A DNA stretch of 45,837 bases. Origin: Spirochaetales bacterium (lineage in GTDB: Bacteria; Spirochaetota; Spirochaetia; Treponematales; Treponemataceae). Under the pieces are notes generated by a model, which saw only the letters and a list, made by a program, of their open reading frames with translations, was not told the origin of the DNA and ran no database searches. The stretch spans positions 1-45,837 of the forward strand of contig QKDA01000168.1 of NCBI GenBank assembly GCA_003246765.1, written 5' to 3'. Shown here one piece after another: positions 1 to 7,043 of this stretch; position 1 is the stretch's first letter; each line of letters begins with the position of its first letter. A program made the translations under genes and the position numbers.

Positions 1-929
1 TGCGAAGCCCGTATCCCAGAGGGTCTTGAAGTCCCCCTCGTCGATGCGGCCCTCGTAGTATTCCGGGCCGTTGTTGTTGCAGCCGCTTACGGTGCCGTCC
101 GAGAGTATCGAGGCGATGTTGATGCCGGAGCGGCAGAAGTAGGGGGTGTCCCGCAGCCCGCGGTCCAGGGCGAAGGGGAGGTAGCCCTCGCAGGAAAAGG
201 AGACCTCCAGGCCCCGCCTCTTCAGCTCGGGGCGCCTTTCCTTCAGCCACCGGAGCAGGGTTTTCAGCTCCTCCGGTTCAAGCCGAAGGTTGGGGTTTTC
301 CGCCCCCCGCCCCTTGGGGAAGATGCGGAAGAGGCGCCAGGAGGTAATGCCCTTTTCGATGAGCCTTTCCGCGACGTCGTCAAGATCGTGAAGGTTTCCC
401 CTCTCCCCGCCGAAGACGCAGGTGACGCAGTCCTTCACCGAGAGGCCGCGATTATATCCGCGGCCTTCAGGACCGCCTCGTAGGACCGGGGATTGTTCCT
501 CAGGTAGTTATGGGCCTTATCGTTTCCGTCGATGGAGAGGGTGATGCTGCCAAGGCCGTTTTGCTCGAGGGTATCCATGAGCTCCTGGCTGAGGGCGAGG
601 CCGTTGGTTACCATTCCCCAGTTAAGCCCTTCCCCATGGATGGCCCGGGCGATCTCGGGAAGGTCCTTTCGTACCGTGGGCTCTCCCCCGGTCACCACGA
701 TGAAGGGCCTCGGGCTGAAGCGCCCGCTCACGTAGCGGGCGATGCGGGCCCAGGTTTCCGCGTCCATTTCCCTCATGCGGGAATCCTTGCCGCAGTCGGA
801 GCCGCAGTGGACGCAGTTCATGTTGCAGCGGCGGGTTATCTCGAAGAAGAGGTAGAGGAGCCGGTGCTCCCGGGTCTCCATGGCCCTATACAAATCATGG
901 GCCTTCTTTTGCAGGATGAGGGGAAGCAC
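1..929 (-). pseudogene. Radical SAM/SPASM-like enzyme of an rSAM/lipoprotein pair; frameshifted, 3' end beyond window
   Basis: The first 164 codons start at a GTG (927-929) with GGAGG six bases upstream. They carry the radical SAM cluster motif CNMNCVHC (CxxxCxxC), then GGEPTVRKDL and the SIDG strand. The frame stops at 435-437. A different minus-strand frame continues the fold without stops to the window edge, reading SVKDCVTCVFGGERG, an LFRIFPKGRG stretch, and YFCRSGIN...ILSDGTVSGCNNNG, which is the layout of a SPASM-like auxiliary cluster region. Adding one base near 440-447 restores one continuous protein, so this is one gene with a one-base deletion or a sequencing error. The enzyme would use SAM radical chemistry to modify a peptide or protein. 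The preceding lipoprotein gene, 22 bases upstream in the same direction, is the obvious substrate candidate. Family assignment is from memory of the TIGRFAM rSAM/lipoprotein system; the substrate link is inference. Confidence 0.8.
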
Positions 930-951
930 GGGTATCCTCCGGATTCCGGTT

Positions 952-1368
952 TTAAGGGGTGTCGGTTTTTTCTTCCAGTACCGCGTCGAGCTCGTACGTT
1001 TCGGGGGGTATGTCGACGGCCTTGCTCTGGAAGTCCCCGCCGTTATCCGGCCCGTCGGTGTCGTCGAGGCCCAGAAGCTCCCCGGCGCTCACATCGTAGT
1101 CCAACAGCAGTTCCCCCGCCGAGTCGGTGTTTCCAAGGACGCTCGGGTCTCCGCTGTAGGGAATAAAGCTCACCCGTATGCCCTCGATGGGCTCGCCCAT
1201 GACGTTTTTTACCCGGAGGCTTAAGGTTCGCCAGTAGTCGTCCGGCGGGGCGCCGTACATGGCCACGGGAGAGCCGTACATCGCCGCGGGGGTTCCGTAG
1301 CACGCGGCGAGCATCATGGAAACCGCCCCGGTGGCGGCGATCCGGAAGACTTTTGATAACGTATTCAT
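952..1368 (-). CDS. Putative lipoprotein, partner of the adjacent radical SAM enzyme
   Basis: This is a 138-residue exported protein. A short hydrophobic signal ends in a lipobox, Leu20-Ala-Ala-Cys23, so the mature protein should be lipid-anchored. Directly after Cys23 come three YG-x-P motifs spaced exactly seven residues apart (YGTP at 24, YGSP at 31, YGAP at 38). A small beta-rich domain follows, with a 'GEPIEGIRVSF' stretch typical of carboxypeptidase-regulatory-like folds, and an acidic Asp/Gly-rich tail. It is the first gene of a two-gene unit with the radical SAM enzyme, a pairing known from Bacteroidetes and spirochaetes. I chose the ATG at 1366-1368 because a TTGCTT-N17-TACAAT promoter ends seven bases before it; an in-frame ATG at 1375-1377 lies inside that -10 box. 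A modification of the YGxP region is plausible but unproven. Confidence 0.8.
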   Translation of the reverse strand: MNTLSKVFRIAATGAVSMMLAACYGTPAAMYGSPVAMYGAPPDDYWRTLSLRVKNVMGEPIEGIRVSFIPYSGDPSVLGNTDSAGELLLDYDVSAGELLGLDDTDGPDNGGDFQSKAVDIPPETYELDAVLEEKTDTP

Positions 1369-1375
1369 TTGCCTC

Positions 1376-1404
1376 ATTGTAGTCCCGCTCCGGGGGGAAA
1401 GCAA
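1376..1404 (-). promoter_or_regulatory. Sigma70-like promoter of the lipoprotein/radical SAM unit
   Basis: On the minus strand TTGCTT (1404-1399) and TACAAT (1381-1376) are separated by 17 bases. Seven bases then separate the -10 box from the ATG at 1368, so transcription should begin at or within a base or two of the start codon. This would give a leaderless mRNA. Confidence 0.55.
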
Positions 1405-1494
1405 GGAAAAAAAGCGCCTCCTCGCCGGGGGCTCCGGCGATCGCGATGCCGGGCCGCTTCGCCCTTTCTGCCTCTCCCCGATTATTCCTTCCCC

Positions 1495-1523
1495 TTGAGA
1501 AATCCCGCCCAAACCGCTACTAT
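1495..1523 (+). promoter_or_regulatory. Sigma70-like promoter of fusA
   Basis: TTGAGA (1495-1500) and TACTAT (1518-1523) are 17 bases apart. Transcription would start near 1530 and give a leader of about 20 bases that contains the AGGAG ribosome binding site of fusA. The 100-base stretch between this promoter and the divergent lipoprotein promoter shows nothing else recognisable. Confidence 0.6.
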
Positions 1524-1549
1524 GTCTCATTAACTCAGGAGTTATATCG

Positions 1550-3598
1550 ATGAATCTGGACAAAATGCGCAATATAGGAATCATGGCCCATATCGACGCC
1601 GGCAAGACCACCACTACCGAGCGTATTCTCTTTTATACCGGAAAAATACACCGCATCGGCGAGATCGACGACGGCATGGCGACCATGGACTGGATGGCCC
1701 AGGAACAGGAACGGGGCATCACCATCCAGAGCGCGGCCACCACCACCTTTTGGCGGGACCACCAGATCAACGTCATCGACACCCCCGGCCACGTGGACTT
1801 CACCGCCGAGGTGGAGCGCTCCCTCAGGGTCCTCGACGGGGCCGTGGCGGTGCTTTGCGCGGTCGGCGGGGTTCAGCCCCAGACCGAGACGGTGTGGCGC
1901 CAGGCGGACCAGTACAAGGTTCCCCGGCTGTGCTTCGTGAACAAGATGGACCGGGTAGGGGCGGACTTTTTCCGCGCCATGGAAGACGTTTCGGGGAAAT
2001 TCGGCGCCAGCTGCGTGGCCCTGCAAATTCCGGTCGGCCAGGGCGCCGACTTCGAGGGGGTCATCGACCTCGTGGGCATGAAGGAGATCCGCTGGGACGC
2101 CGCTTCCGAGGGGGAGAAGATGGAGGTGACCGAGATCGATCCCTCCCGCGCCGCCGAGGCCTCCCAGTGGCGGGAACGGCTCATCGACGCCCTTTCCTCC
2201 CGCTCCGACGAGATCATGGAACTGGCCCTCGAGGGAGAGGAGATCCCGGAGGCGCTCCTGCGCCGGGAAATCCGCTCGGGAACCCTTGCCCGGGAGTTCA
2301 TTCCCTTCCTCTGCGGCGCCTCCCGGCGAAATTTGGGAATTCAGCCCCTCATTGACGGCATTATCGACTACCTTCCCGCCCCCCACGAGGTTCCCCCGGC
2401 GGCGGGCTTTCACGCCAAGAAGGAAGAGGAGGTCGCCGTGCCCTGCGAGGCTTCGGGGGTTCCCCTGGGGCTCGTCTTCAAGATCCAGTACGACCGCGAG
2501 GCGGGGGCCCTGTGCTACGTGCGCATGTACTCAGGCAAGATCAAGACCGGCGACCAGATCTTCAACGTGGGAAAGAAAAAGCGGGAGCGGGTCAACCGTA
2601 TTCTCCGCATGCACTCGAACAAGTCCGAGCCCATGGATTCCGTGGAGGCCGGGGACATCGCGGTCTTCATCGGCCTCAAGCTTGCCCAGACCGGCGACAC
2701 CGTGGGCTCCGAGGGCATGCCGATCCTCCTGGAGAAGATGCACTTCCCCGAGCCGGTGATCTCCGTGTCCATCGAGCCCAAGACCCTCTCCGAGCGGGAC
2801 CGCCTCAAGGAAACCCTGGACATCCTCTCCCGGGAAGACCCCACCTTCACGAGCCGGGAAGACGCGGAAACGGGACAGCTCATCATCTCCGGGATGGGGG
2901 AGCTCCACATCGACGTGCTCGTCACCCGCATGATAGACGACTTCAAGGTGGAAGCCCGGGTGGGAAACCCCCAGGTCACCTACCGGGAATCCATCACCGC
3001 CTCGGCGGAGCATTCCGAGACCTTTTCCAAGGTTCTCGGGGGCAAGGAAAACACCGCCGGGGTCACCCTGCGGGTGGAGCAGCTTCCCCGGGGCTCCGGC
3101 AACCGCTACGTCAACGCCGTCAAGAAGAGCGCCGCCCCGGAGGAGATCTTCGACGCGGTGGAGCAGGCGGTCACCAGCGCCTTCGGCTCGGGCATCCAGT
3201 ACGGCTATCCCTGCGTGGACGTGGGGGTCACCCTCACCGCGATCGACTGGAACGAGCTCACCTCCACCACCTTCGCCTTTGAGGCGGCGGCGAGCCACGG
3301 CTTCGACGAGGCCTGCCGCAAGGCCAGCCCGGAGCTCCTGGAGCCGGTGATGAACGTGGATATCCTGTGCCCCAAGGACTTCGTGGGCGACGCCATGAGC
3401 CAGGTTACCCAGCGGGGAGGGCTCATCTCGAGCCTCGAGTCCAAGCCCTCCATCGAGGTGGTGCACGCCCAGGCCCCCATGGCCAAGATGTTCGGCTTCT
3501 CTACCTCCCTGCGCTCGGTTACCCAGGGCCGGGCCTCCTTCGCCATGACCTTCAGCCACTACGAGGTAAAGCCCGGCGGGCTTTCAAACTACCGCTAA
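1550..3598 (+). CDS. fusA: Elongation factor G (translocase GTPase)
   Basis: The 682-residue protein is a full-length EF-G. The GTP-binding motifs are in order: AHIDAGKTTTTE (P-loop, near residue 13), the switch I segment ending in RGITI, DTPGHVDF, and NKMDR. The beta-barrel domain II, the domain III signature GMGELHIDV, the domain IV region and the C-terminal ferredoxin-like domain follow. EF-G drives GTP-dependent translocation of tRNA and mRNA on the ribosome, or ribosome recycling with RRF. Spirochaetes commonly carry two EF-G paralogues with split duties; which one this is cannot be decided from the sequence alone, so the symbol is provisional. The ATG at 1550 has AGGAG eight bases upstream. 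A strong terminator follows, so the gene appears to be transcribed alone. Confidence 0.95.
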   Translation: MNLDKMRNIGIMAHIDAGKTTTTERILFYTGKIHRIGEIDDGMATMDWMAQEQERGITIQSAATTTFWRDHQINVIDTPGHVDFTAEVERSLRVLDGAVAVLCAVGGVQPQTETVWRQADQYKVPRLCFVNKMDRVGADFFRAMEDVSGKFGASCVALQIPVGQGADFEGVIDLVGMKEIRWDAASEGEKMEVTEIDPSRAAEASQWRERLIDALSSRSDEIMELALEGEEIPEALLRREIRSGTLAREFIPFLCGASRRNLGIQPLIDGIIDYLPAPHEVPPAAGFHAKKEEEVAVPCEASGVPLGLVFKIQYDREAGALCYVRMYSGKIKTGDQIFNVGKKKRERVNRILRMHSNKSEPMDSVEAGDIAVFIGLKLAQTGDTVGSEGMPILLEKMHFPEPVISVSIEPKTLSERDRLKETLDILSREDPTFTSREDAETGQLIISGMGELHIDVLVTRMIDDFKVEARVGNPQVTYRESITASAEHSETFSKVLGGKENTAGVTLRVEQLPRGSGNRYVNAVKKSAAPEEIFDAVEQAVTSAFGSGIQYGYPCVDVGVTLTAIDWNELTSTTFAFEAAASHGFDEACRKASPELLEPVMNVDILCPKDFVGDAMSQVTQRGGLISSLESKPSIEVVHAQAPMAKMFGFSTSLRSVTQGRASFAMTFSHYEVKPGGLSNYR

Positions 3599-3609
3599 GC
3601 GGCGCCGAC

Positions 3610-3644
3610 GGCCCTCCTTTTCCAAAAAAAAGGGAGGGCCTTTT
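3610..3644 (+). terminator. Rho-independent terminator after fusA
   Basis: GGCCCTCC (3610-3617) pairs with GGAGGGCC (3633-3640), extended by a few T-A pairs into an A-rich loop, and is followed by TTTT (3641-3644). The T tail also overlaps the -35 box of the next gene. Confidence 0.85.
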
Positions 3645-3672
3645 GGCATTATAAAACGGCGTGAATTATACT
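3643..3672 (+). promoter_or_regulatory. Sigma70-like promoter of the FQD-motif membrane protein/cheY unit
   Basis: TTGGCA (3643-3648) and TATACT (3667-3672) are 18 bases apart. Ten bases separate the -10 box from the ATG at 3683, so the predicted 5' leader is only three or four bases long. No Shine-Dalgarno sequence is present. The -35 box overlaps the T tail of the fusA terminator. Confidence 0.6.
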
Positions 3673-3682
3673 GTTCATTAGT

Positions 3683-4264
3683 ATGAAAACCGCCGGAATA
3701 ACAATAATCCTTTCGTCGATTCTGACCTGCGCCTGCGCGGTTTTCATGGCCGCCCGGGGCGCCGCGTCCTTCCCCGTGATTCTCGCTCTCTTCCTCTCCG
3801 GATGCTCGGGCCTCGCCGCGTCCTTCCTCCTGGAATCCCGCAGGCGGGAGCTTTCGAGGGTCTTGGCCGCCGCGGGCAGGATCGACCTGTCCCTGGCGAG
3901 CGGGATCGTTTCCGCGGTCCCCGACGAGACGGGCAAGGCCGTCATGCGTGCCCTGGCGGACCTGGAAACCCTGAGGCTCCCGGATTCGGGACCTTCGGGC
4001 TCCGGCGGGCAAGTTTCCCAGGCGGAGACGGCGGACCGGATTCTCGAGGCCATGCAGTTTCAGGATTCCGAGCGGCAGGCCCTGGAAGGAGCCCTCTGGA
4101 TCATCGACGCTGTCCGGGAAAATCTCGACGCCGCGTGCCGGAAGGACCTTCCCAGGGTCGACGAGAAGTGGCTTCAGGATACCTTCGCAAACCTCCGGGA
4201 GGAGCTGCTCCCCCGGGTGAAAACCAAGATCGAAAAACAGGCTGTAATGGAGGCGCGCATATGA
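3683..4264 (+). CDS. Two-TM membrane protein with a CheZ-like FQD motif
   Basis: The 193-residue protein has two hydrophobic segments (about 5-24 and 30-50) that should anchor it in the inner membrane as a tight hairpin, then a cytoplasmic helical region. Residues 124-137 read MQFQDSERQALEGA. E. coli CheZ uses an FQD-x-x-x-Q segment (Asp143, Gln147) to dephosphorylate CheY-P, and the same Asp-to-Gln spacing occurs here (Asp128, Gln132). The gene is upstream of and overlaps a single-domain CheY by ATGA (4261-4264), so the two are probably translated together. A membrane-bound CheY-P phosphatase or docking protein is my inference. The FQD motif also occurs in other helical signalling proteins, and overall similarity to CheZ is not obvious. 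Transcript start and start codon nearly coincide. Confidence 0.6.
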   Translation: MKTAGITIILSSILTCACAVFMAARGAASFPVILALFLSGCSGLAASFLLESRRRELSRVLAAAGRIDLSLASGIVSAVPDETGKAVMRALADLETLRLPDSGPSGSGGQVSQAETADRILEAMQFQDSERQALEGALWIIDAVRENLDAACRKDLPRVDEKWLQDTFANLREELLPRVKTKIEKQAVMEARI

Positions 4265-4617
4265 ACTTTCTCTCGGTGGACGATTCCTCAACCATGCGGA
4301 AGATTATCTCCCTGGCCCTTAAAGGGGCGGGACATACGGTGGTGGAGGCGGAAAACGGAAAGCAGGCCCTGGAAACCCTCAAGACCGCTAAGGTGGACTG
4401 CATCCTGCTGGACATAAACATGCCCGAAATGAACGGGATCGAGTTCCTGAAGGCCCGAAAGTCGGACCCTTCCATCGCGTCCCTTCCCGTCTTCGTCCTG
4501 ACTACCCAGGACGAGGAGTCCCTCAAGGCGGAGGCCATGTCCCTCGGGGCGAAGGGCTTCATCGTTAAGCCCTTTCAGAAAGAGGCGCTCCTGTCGGCGA
4601 TCAGTAGCGGTATCTGA
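4261..4617 (+). CDS. Single-domain response regulator, CheY-like
   Basis: The 118-residue receiver domain has no output domain. The acidic pair Asp7-Asp8, the phosphoacceptor Asp51 (LLDINMPEMNG), Thr81/Thr82 and Lys103 (VKPF) match the CheY active site. GGAGG lies seven bases before the ATG. The start overlaps the stop of the FQD-motif membrane protein, which suggests that protein acts on this receiver. The 3' end overlaps the 3' end of the oppositely transcribed cheX by 17 bases. It is distinct from the cheY in the main operon (5089-5472). Likely roles are flagellar motor binding or a phosphate sink; the sequence does not say which. Confidence 0.9.
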   Translation: MNFLSVDDSSTMRKIISLALKGAGHTVVEAENGKQALETLKTAKVDCILLDINMPEMNGIEFLKARKSDPSIASLPVFVLTTQDEESLKAEAMSLGAKGFIVKPFQKEALLSAISSGI

Positions 4618-5092
4618 CGGAATAGAGGGAAAGGCCGAAAGCGCACCCCTCGGCGTCGAGCCGGAGGTCAGCCACGGCCGTTCCCGGCAGCTCCTCGTCG
4701 AGGTAGAGGCACCGGGGCAGCGCGAGCTGCACCTCCGTGCCCGAGCCGAAATAGGAAGCGAGGAACGTGCCCGCGATGACGTTGAGCATCTCGAGGATCG
4801 AGTCCTCGGCGTTTTTTTTCTTTTCCTGCTCCGGGCTCTCGCTGAACAGAATGTCCACGATGCGCTCGCGCAGGGATTCCGGAAAGCGGAGCTCGATTCT
4901 GCAGGAGAGGGGGGAGAGGACGTCTATGGCGGCGCAGGTGGTTTCTCCCGCGCCGCTTTCCCCCTTCGCCGCGCCCTCATCCCCGTTTTCCTGGTCCTCG
5001 GCGACGTCGATGAAGGCCATGTCGGCGAATACCGACGAGGCCGCTTCCGCAAGGAGTCTTGCGGATCGGTCGGGATCGAGCTGTACGTTCAT
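4601..5092 (-). CDS. cheX: CheX-type CheY-P phosphatase
   Basis: The 163-residue protein carries the CheC/CheX/FliY active-site signature: Asp97-x3-Glu101-x2-Asn104, with a proline 22 residues later (Pro126). CheX dephosphorylates CheY-P and is the usual phosphatase of spirochaete chemotaxis. An acidic, Gly/Glu-rich insert (about 32-50) looks like a flexible loop. The ATG at 5092 overlaps the cheY stop by ATGA and has GGAGG about six bases upstream. It is the last gene of the long leftward operon, and no terminator follows; instead its 3' end overlaps the convergent cheY-like gene at 4601-4617. Confidence 0.85.
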   Translation of the reverse strand: MNVQLDPDRSARLLAEAASSVFADMAFIDVAEDQENGDEGAAKGESGAGETTCAAIDVLSPLSCRIELRFPESLRERIVDILFSESPEQEKKKNAEDSILEMLNVIAGTFLASYFGSGTEVQLALPRCLYLDEELPGTAVADLRLDAEGCAFGLSLYSVRYRY

Positions 5093-5472
5093 TCCTCACC
5101 TCCCAAGGCCTGAATTACCTTCTCCGGGGTCACCGGTTTTTGAATGACCCCCATAACGCCCAGCTTCCTCATCTCCGGTTCTATGGAGCTCGCGGCTATG
5201 CTTGACGTGACTACCACGGGAATGTCCCTGGTGGAGGGCCGGTTTTTCACGAGCTTTATGAAGGTGCTTCCGTCCATTTTCGGCATGTTGATGTCGGAGA
5301 AGACCAGGTCGATGCCGTTCTCCCCGTCCGAGAGGAGGGTCAGGGCGTCAATGCCGTTCTCGGCCTCCAGGAAACGGGTCACTTCCAGGCCGCACATCTC
5401 GACGCAGCGCTGGATAATCATGCGAGAGGTCGCGGAGTCGTCCACGATCAGTACGGACCTAACTTTTTTCAC
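5089..5472 (-). CDS. cheY: Chemotaxis response regulator CheY
   Basis: The 127-residue single receiver domain has Asp11-Asp12, the phosphoacceptor Asp60 in FSDINMPKMDG, and Lys112 in QKPVTPEK. It should accept phosphate from CheA and bind the flagellar switch, with CheX next door removing it. The start is a GTG (5470-5472) with GGGAG nine bases upstream; no better start exists. It lies three bases after the cheD stop and overlaps cheX by four bases. Confidence 0.88.
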   Translation of the reverse strand: MKKVRSVLIVDDSATSRMIIQRCVEMCGLEVTRFLEAENGIDALTLLSDGENGIDLVFSDINMPKMDGSTFIKLVKNRPSTRDIPVVVTSSIAASSIEPEMRKLGVMGVIQKPVTPEKVIQALGGEE

Positions 5473-5475
5473 GGC

Positions 5476-5955
5476 TCAAATCTCCCATTGCCTGTCTCCG
5501 GAGGTGATGGTCGTATCCCCGGTGCCGACCGCGAGGGTCACGGTCCTGCTGATGTCGCCCCCGGTGTCCTCGGCGATCGCCCCGAGGGAGCTTTTCCAGA
5601 GGATGCGCTTGGCCGCCAGCAGGTTCCTCTTCCCGATATCGAAGATGCCCTTGTCGTCCATGACCGCCGCACCGCCCACGAGCTTGATCCTTACGTTCTG
5701 CCTGACCGCGCCGAGCTTTTTCATGTCCTCGATCATGAGGGGAATTCCGAGGTCCGCGAAGTAACCCGGCCTCGCGCGCCCCTTGTCTGCGTCGATGGAA
5801 GAATCGGGCAGGGCGAAGTGAAGCATGCCCCCGAGGCGGAGCTTTACGTCGTACATGATGACGGCGATGCACGAACCGAGGGCGAAGGTCTTTATGCTGT
5901 CATCCCCCTCGGCGCAAACCACCCACTCGCCGATGCCTACCGTATGGACTGCGAT
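5476..5955 (-). CDS. cheD: Chemoreceptor glutamine deamidase CheD, apparent ATC start
   Basis: The family hallmarks are clear: VGIGEW near the N-terminus, ALGSCIAVIMYD with the catalytic Cys, MLHFALPDS with the catalytic His, and the KLVGGAAV strand. CheD deamidates receptor glutamines and in many species docks with CheC or CheX. No ATG, GTG or TTG lies in frame near the expected start. The only in-frame candidates are a GTG inside the conserved GIGEW region or one far upstream inside cheB. An ATC at 5953-5955 has a perfect AAGGAG six bases before it (5962-5967) and gives an N-terminus of the usual family length, so I place the start there (159 residues). Its 5' end overlaps cheB by 19 bases. 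A base error in this codon would also explain the sequence. Confidence 0.8.
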   Translation of the reverse strand: MAVHTVGIGEWVVCAEGDDSIKTFALGSCIAVIMYDVKLRLGGMLHFALPDSSIDADKGRARPGYFADLGIPLMIEDMKKLGAVRQNVRIKLVGGAAVMDDKGIFDIGKRNLLAAKRILWKSSLGAIAEDTGGDISRTVTLAVGTGDTTITSGDRQWEI

Positions 5956-7043
5956 AGCGCGCTCCTTTCGGCTTTCGCCGTTCCCGCCGCGCAGCTTGCG
6001 ATCAGGGTTGCCGTCATTTCCTCTATGGACAGGAGCCTCTCGGGGGCCCCCATCTTCCACGCCTCCCCGGGCATCCCGAACACCACGGAGCTTTCCTCGT
6101 TCTGGGCGAAGCACCGTCCGCCGGCGCCGCGAACCTTCAAGAGCCCCCGGGCCCCGTCGGCCCCCATTCCCGTAAGCAGCAGGGCCACGGCCTGATTCCC
6201 CGCCGACTCCGCCGCTGAATCGAAGAGCACGTCCACCGAGGGCCGGTGCCCGCTCACCTTGTCTCCGGGAGAACAGGAAACCTTCCATTGGACTCCGTGG
6301 CGAACCACCCGGAGGTGGAGGTCTCCCGGGGCCACGAGGACGAGCCCGCTCCGGAGCACGTCCCCGTCCTTTGCTTCGCGAACCTCCACGGCAGAGGTGC
6401 GGTCAAGGGTATCCGCGAACATGCGGGTGAAAACCGGGGGCATGTGCTGAACGATGACCGTCCCCGGCATGTCCAGGGGAAATTCCGGGATGATGCGGTT
6501 GAGCACTTGGGTGCCGCCGGTTGAGGCCCCTATGACGATGACCTTCCGGCTGCCCGTGAGGCCCGCGCCCGCGGGAGAGGGTTTTTGACCGGCCGCCGCC
6601 GCTTTGGGGACGGGGGTTCGGGCCTTGGAAACGTCCGCCCGGGAAGCCTCCCTAATCCGTTCCGAAAGCTGGACCAGCATGTGCTCCAGCCCCCGCTGAT
6701 CCCTTCCTTCGGGCTTCGCGACGATGTCGAGGGCTCCCGCCTCCAGGGCGGCCAGGGCCCGCTCCGATCCGCGGGGCGTCACCGCCGAAACGACCACTAC
6801 CGGGAGCGGGTACTGGGGCAGGAGCTTTTTAAGGAATTCAATGCCGTCCATCCTGGGCATCTCAATGTCCAGGGTGACCACGTCGGGATTAAGGAGGACT
6901 ATCTTGTCCCGGGCGGACCAGGCGTCGGAGGCGGTCCCGGCCACCTCGATGTCGGGGTAGCGGGAAAGCCCCTTGGTTATAAGTTCCCGGGCGACGGCGG
7001 AGTCGTCCACCACGAGAACCCGGATCTTCCCGGTTCCCTTCAT
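5937..7043 (-). CDS. cheB: Protein-glutamate methylesterase CheB
   Basis: The 368-residue protein has an N-terminal receiver domain (Asp12-Asp13-equivalent acidic pair, phosphoacceptor Asp59 in TLDIEMPRMDG), a Pro/Ala-rich linker (about 130-165) and a methylesterase domain. The catalytic triad residues are visible: Ser174 in IGASTGG, His200 in VQHMPP and Asp296 in TGMGADGA. It removes methyl groups from receptor glutamates when phosphorylated by CheA, opposing CheR for adaptation. Its start overlaps the stop of the preceding unknown gene by ATGA, and its end overlaps cheD. Confidence 0.95.
   Translation of the reverse strand: MKGTGKIRVLVVDDSAVARELITKGLSRYPDIEVAGTASDAWSARDKIVLLNPDVVTLDIEMPRMDGIEFLKKLLPQYPLPVVVVSAVTPRGSERALAALEAGALDIVAKPEGRDQRGLEHMLVQLSERIREASRADVSKARTPVPKAAAAGQKPSPAGAGLTGSRKVIVIGASTGGTQVLNRIIPEFPLDMPGTVIVQHMPPVFTRMFADTLDRTSAVEVREAKDGDVLRSGLVLVAPGDLHLRVVRHGVQWKVSCSPGDKVSGHRPSVDVLFDSAAESAGNQAVALLLTGMGADGARGLLKVRGAGGRCFAQNEESSVVFGMPGEAWKMGAPERLLSIEEMTATLIASCAAGTAKAERSALSQSIR

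Noticed and set aside
510-1224. Long plus-strand frames opposite the radical SAM and lipoprotein genes
   Set aside because: They are antisense to convincing genes, lack ribosome binding sites and show no protein character beyond high-GC shadowing.
1550-3598. Possibility that the EF-G gene is a tetracycline-resistance ribosomal protection protein
   Set aside because: The length and motifs are those of EF-G itself.
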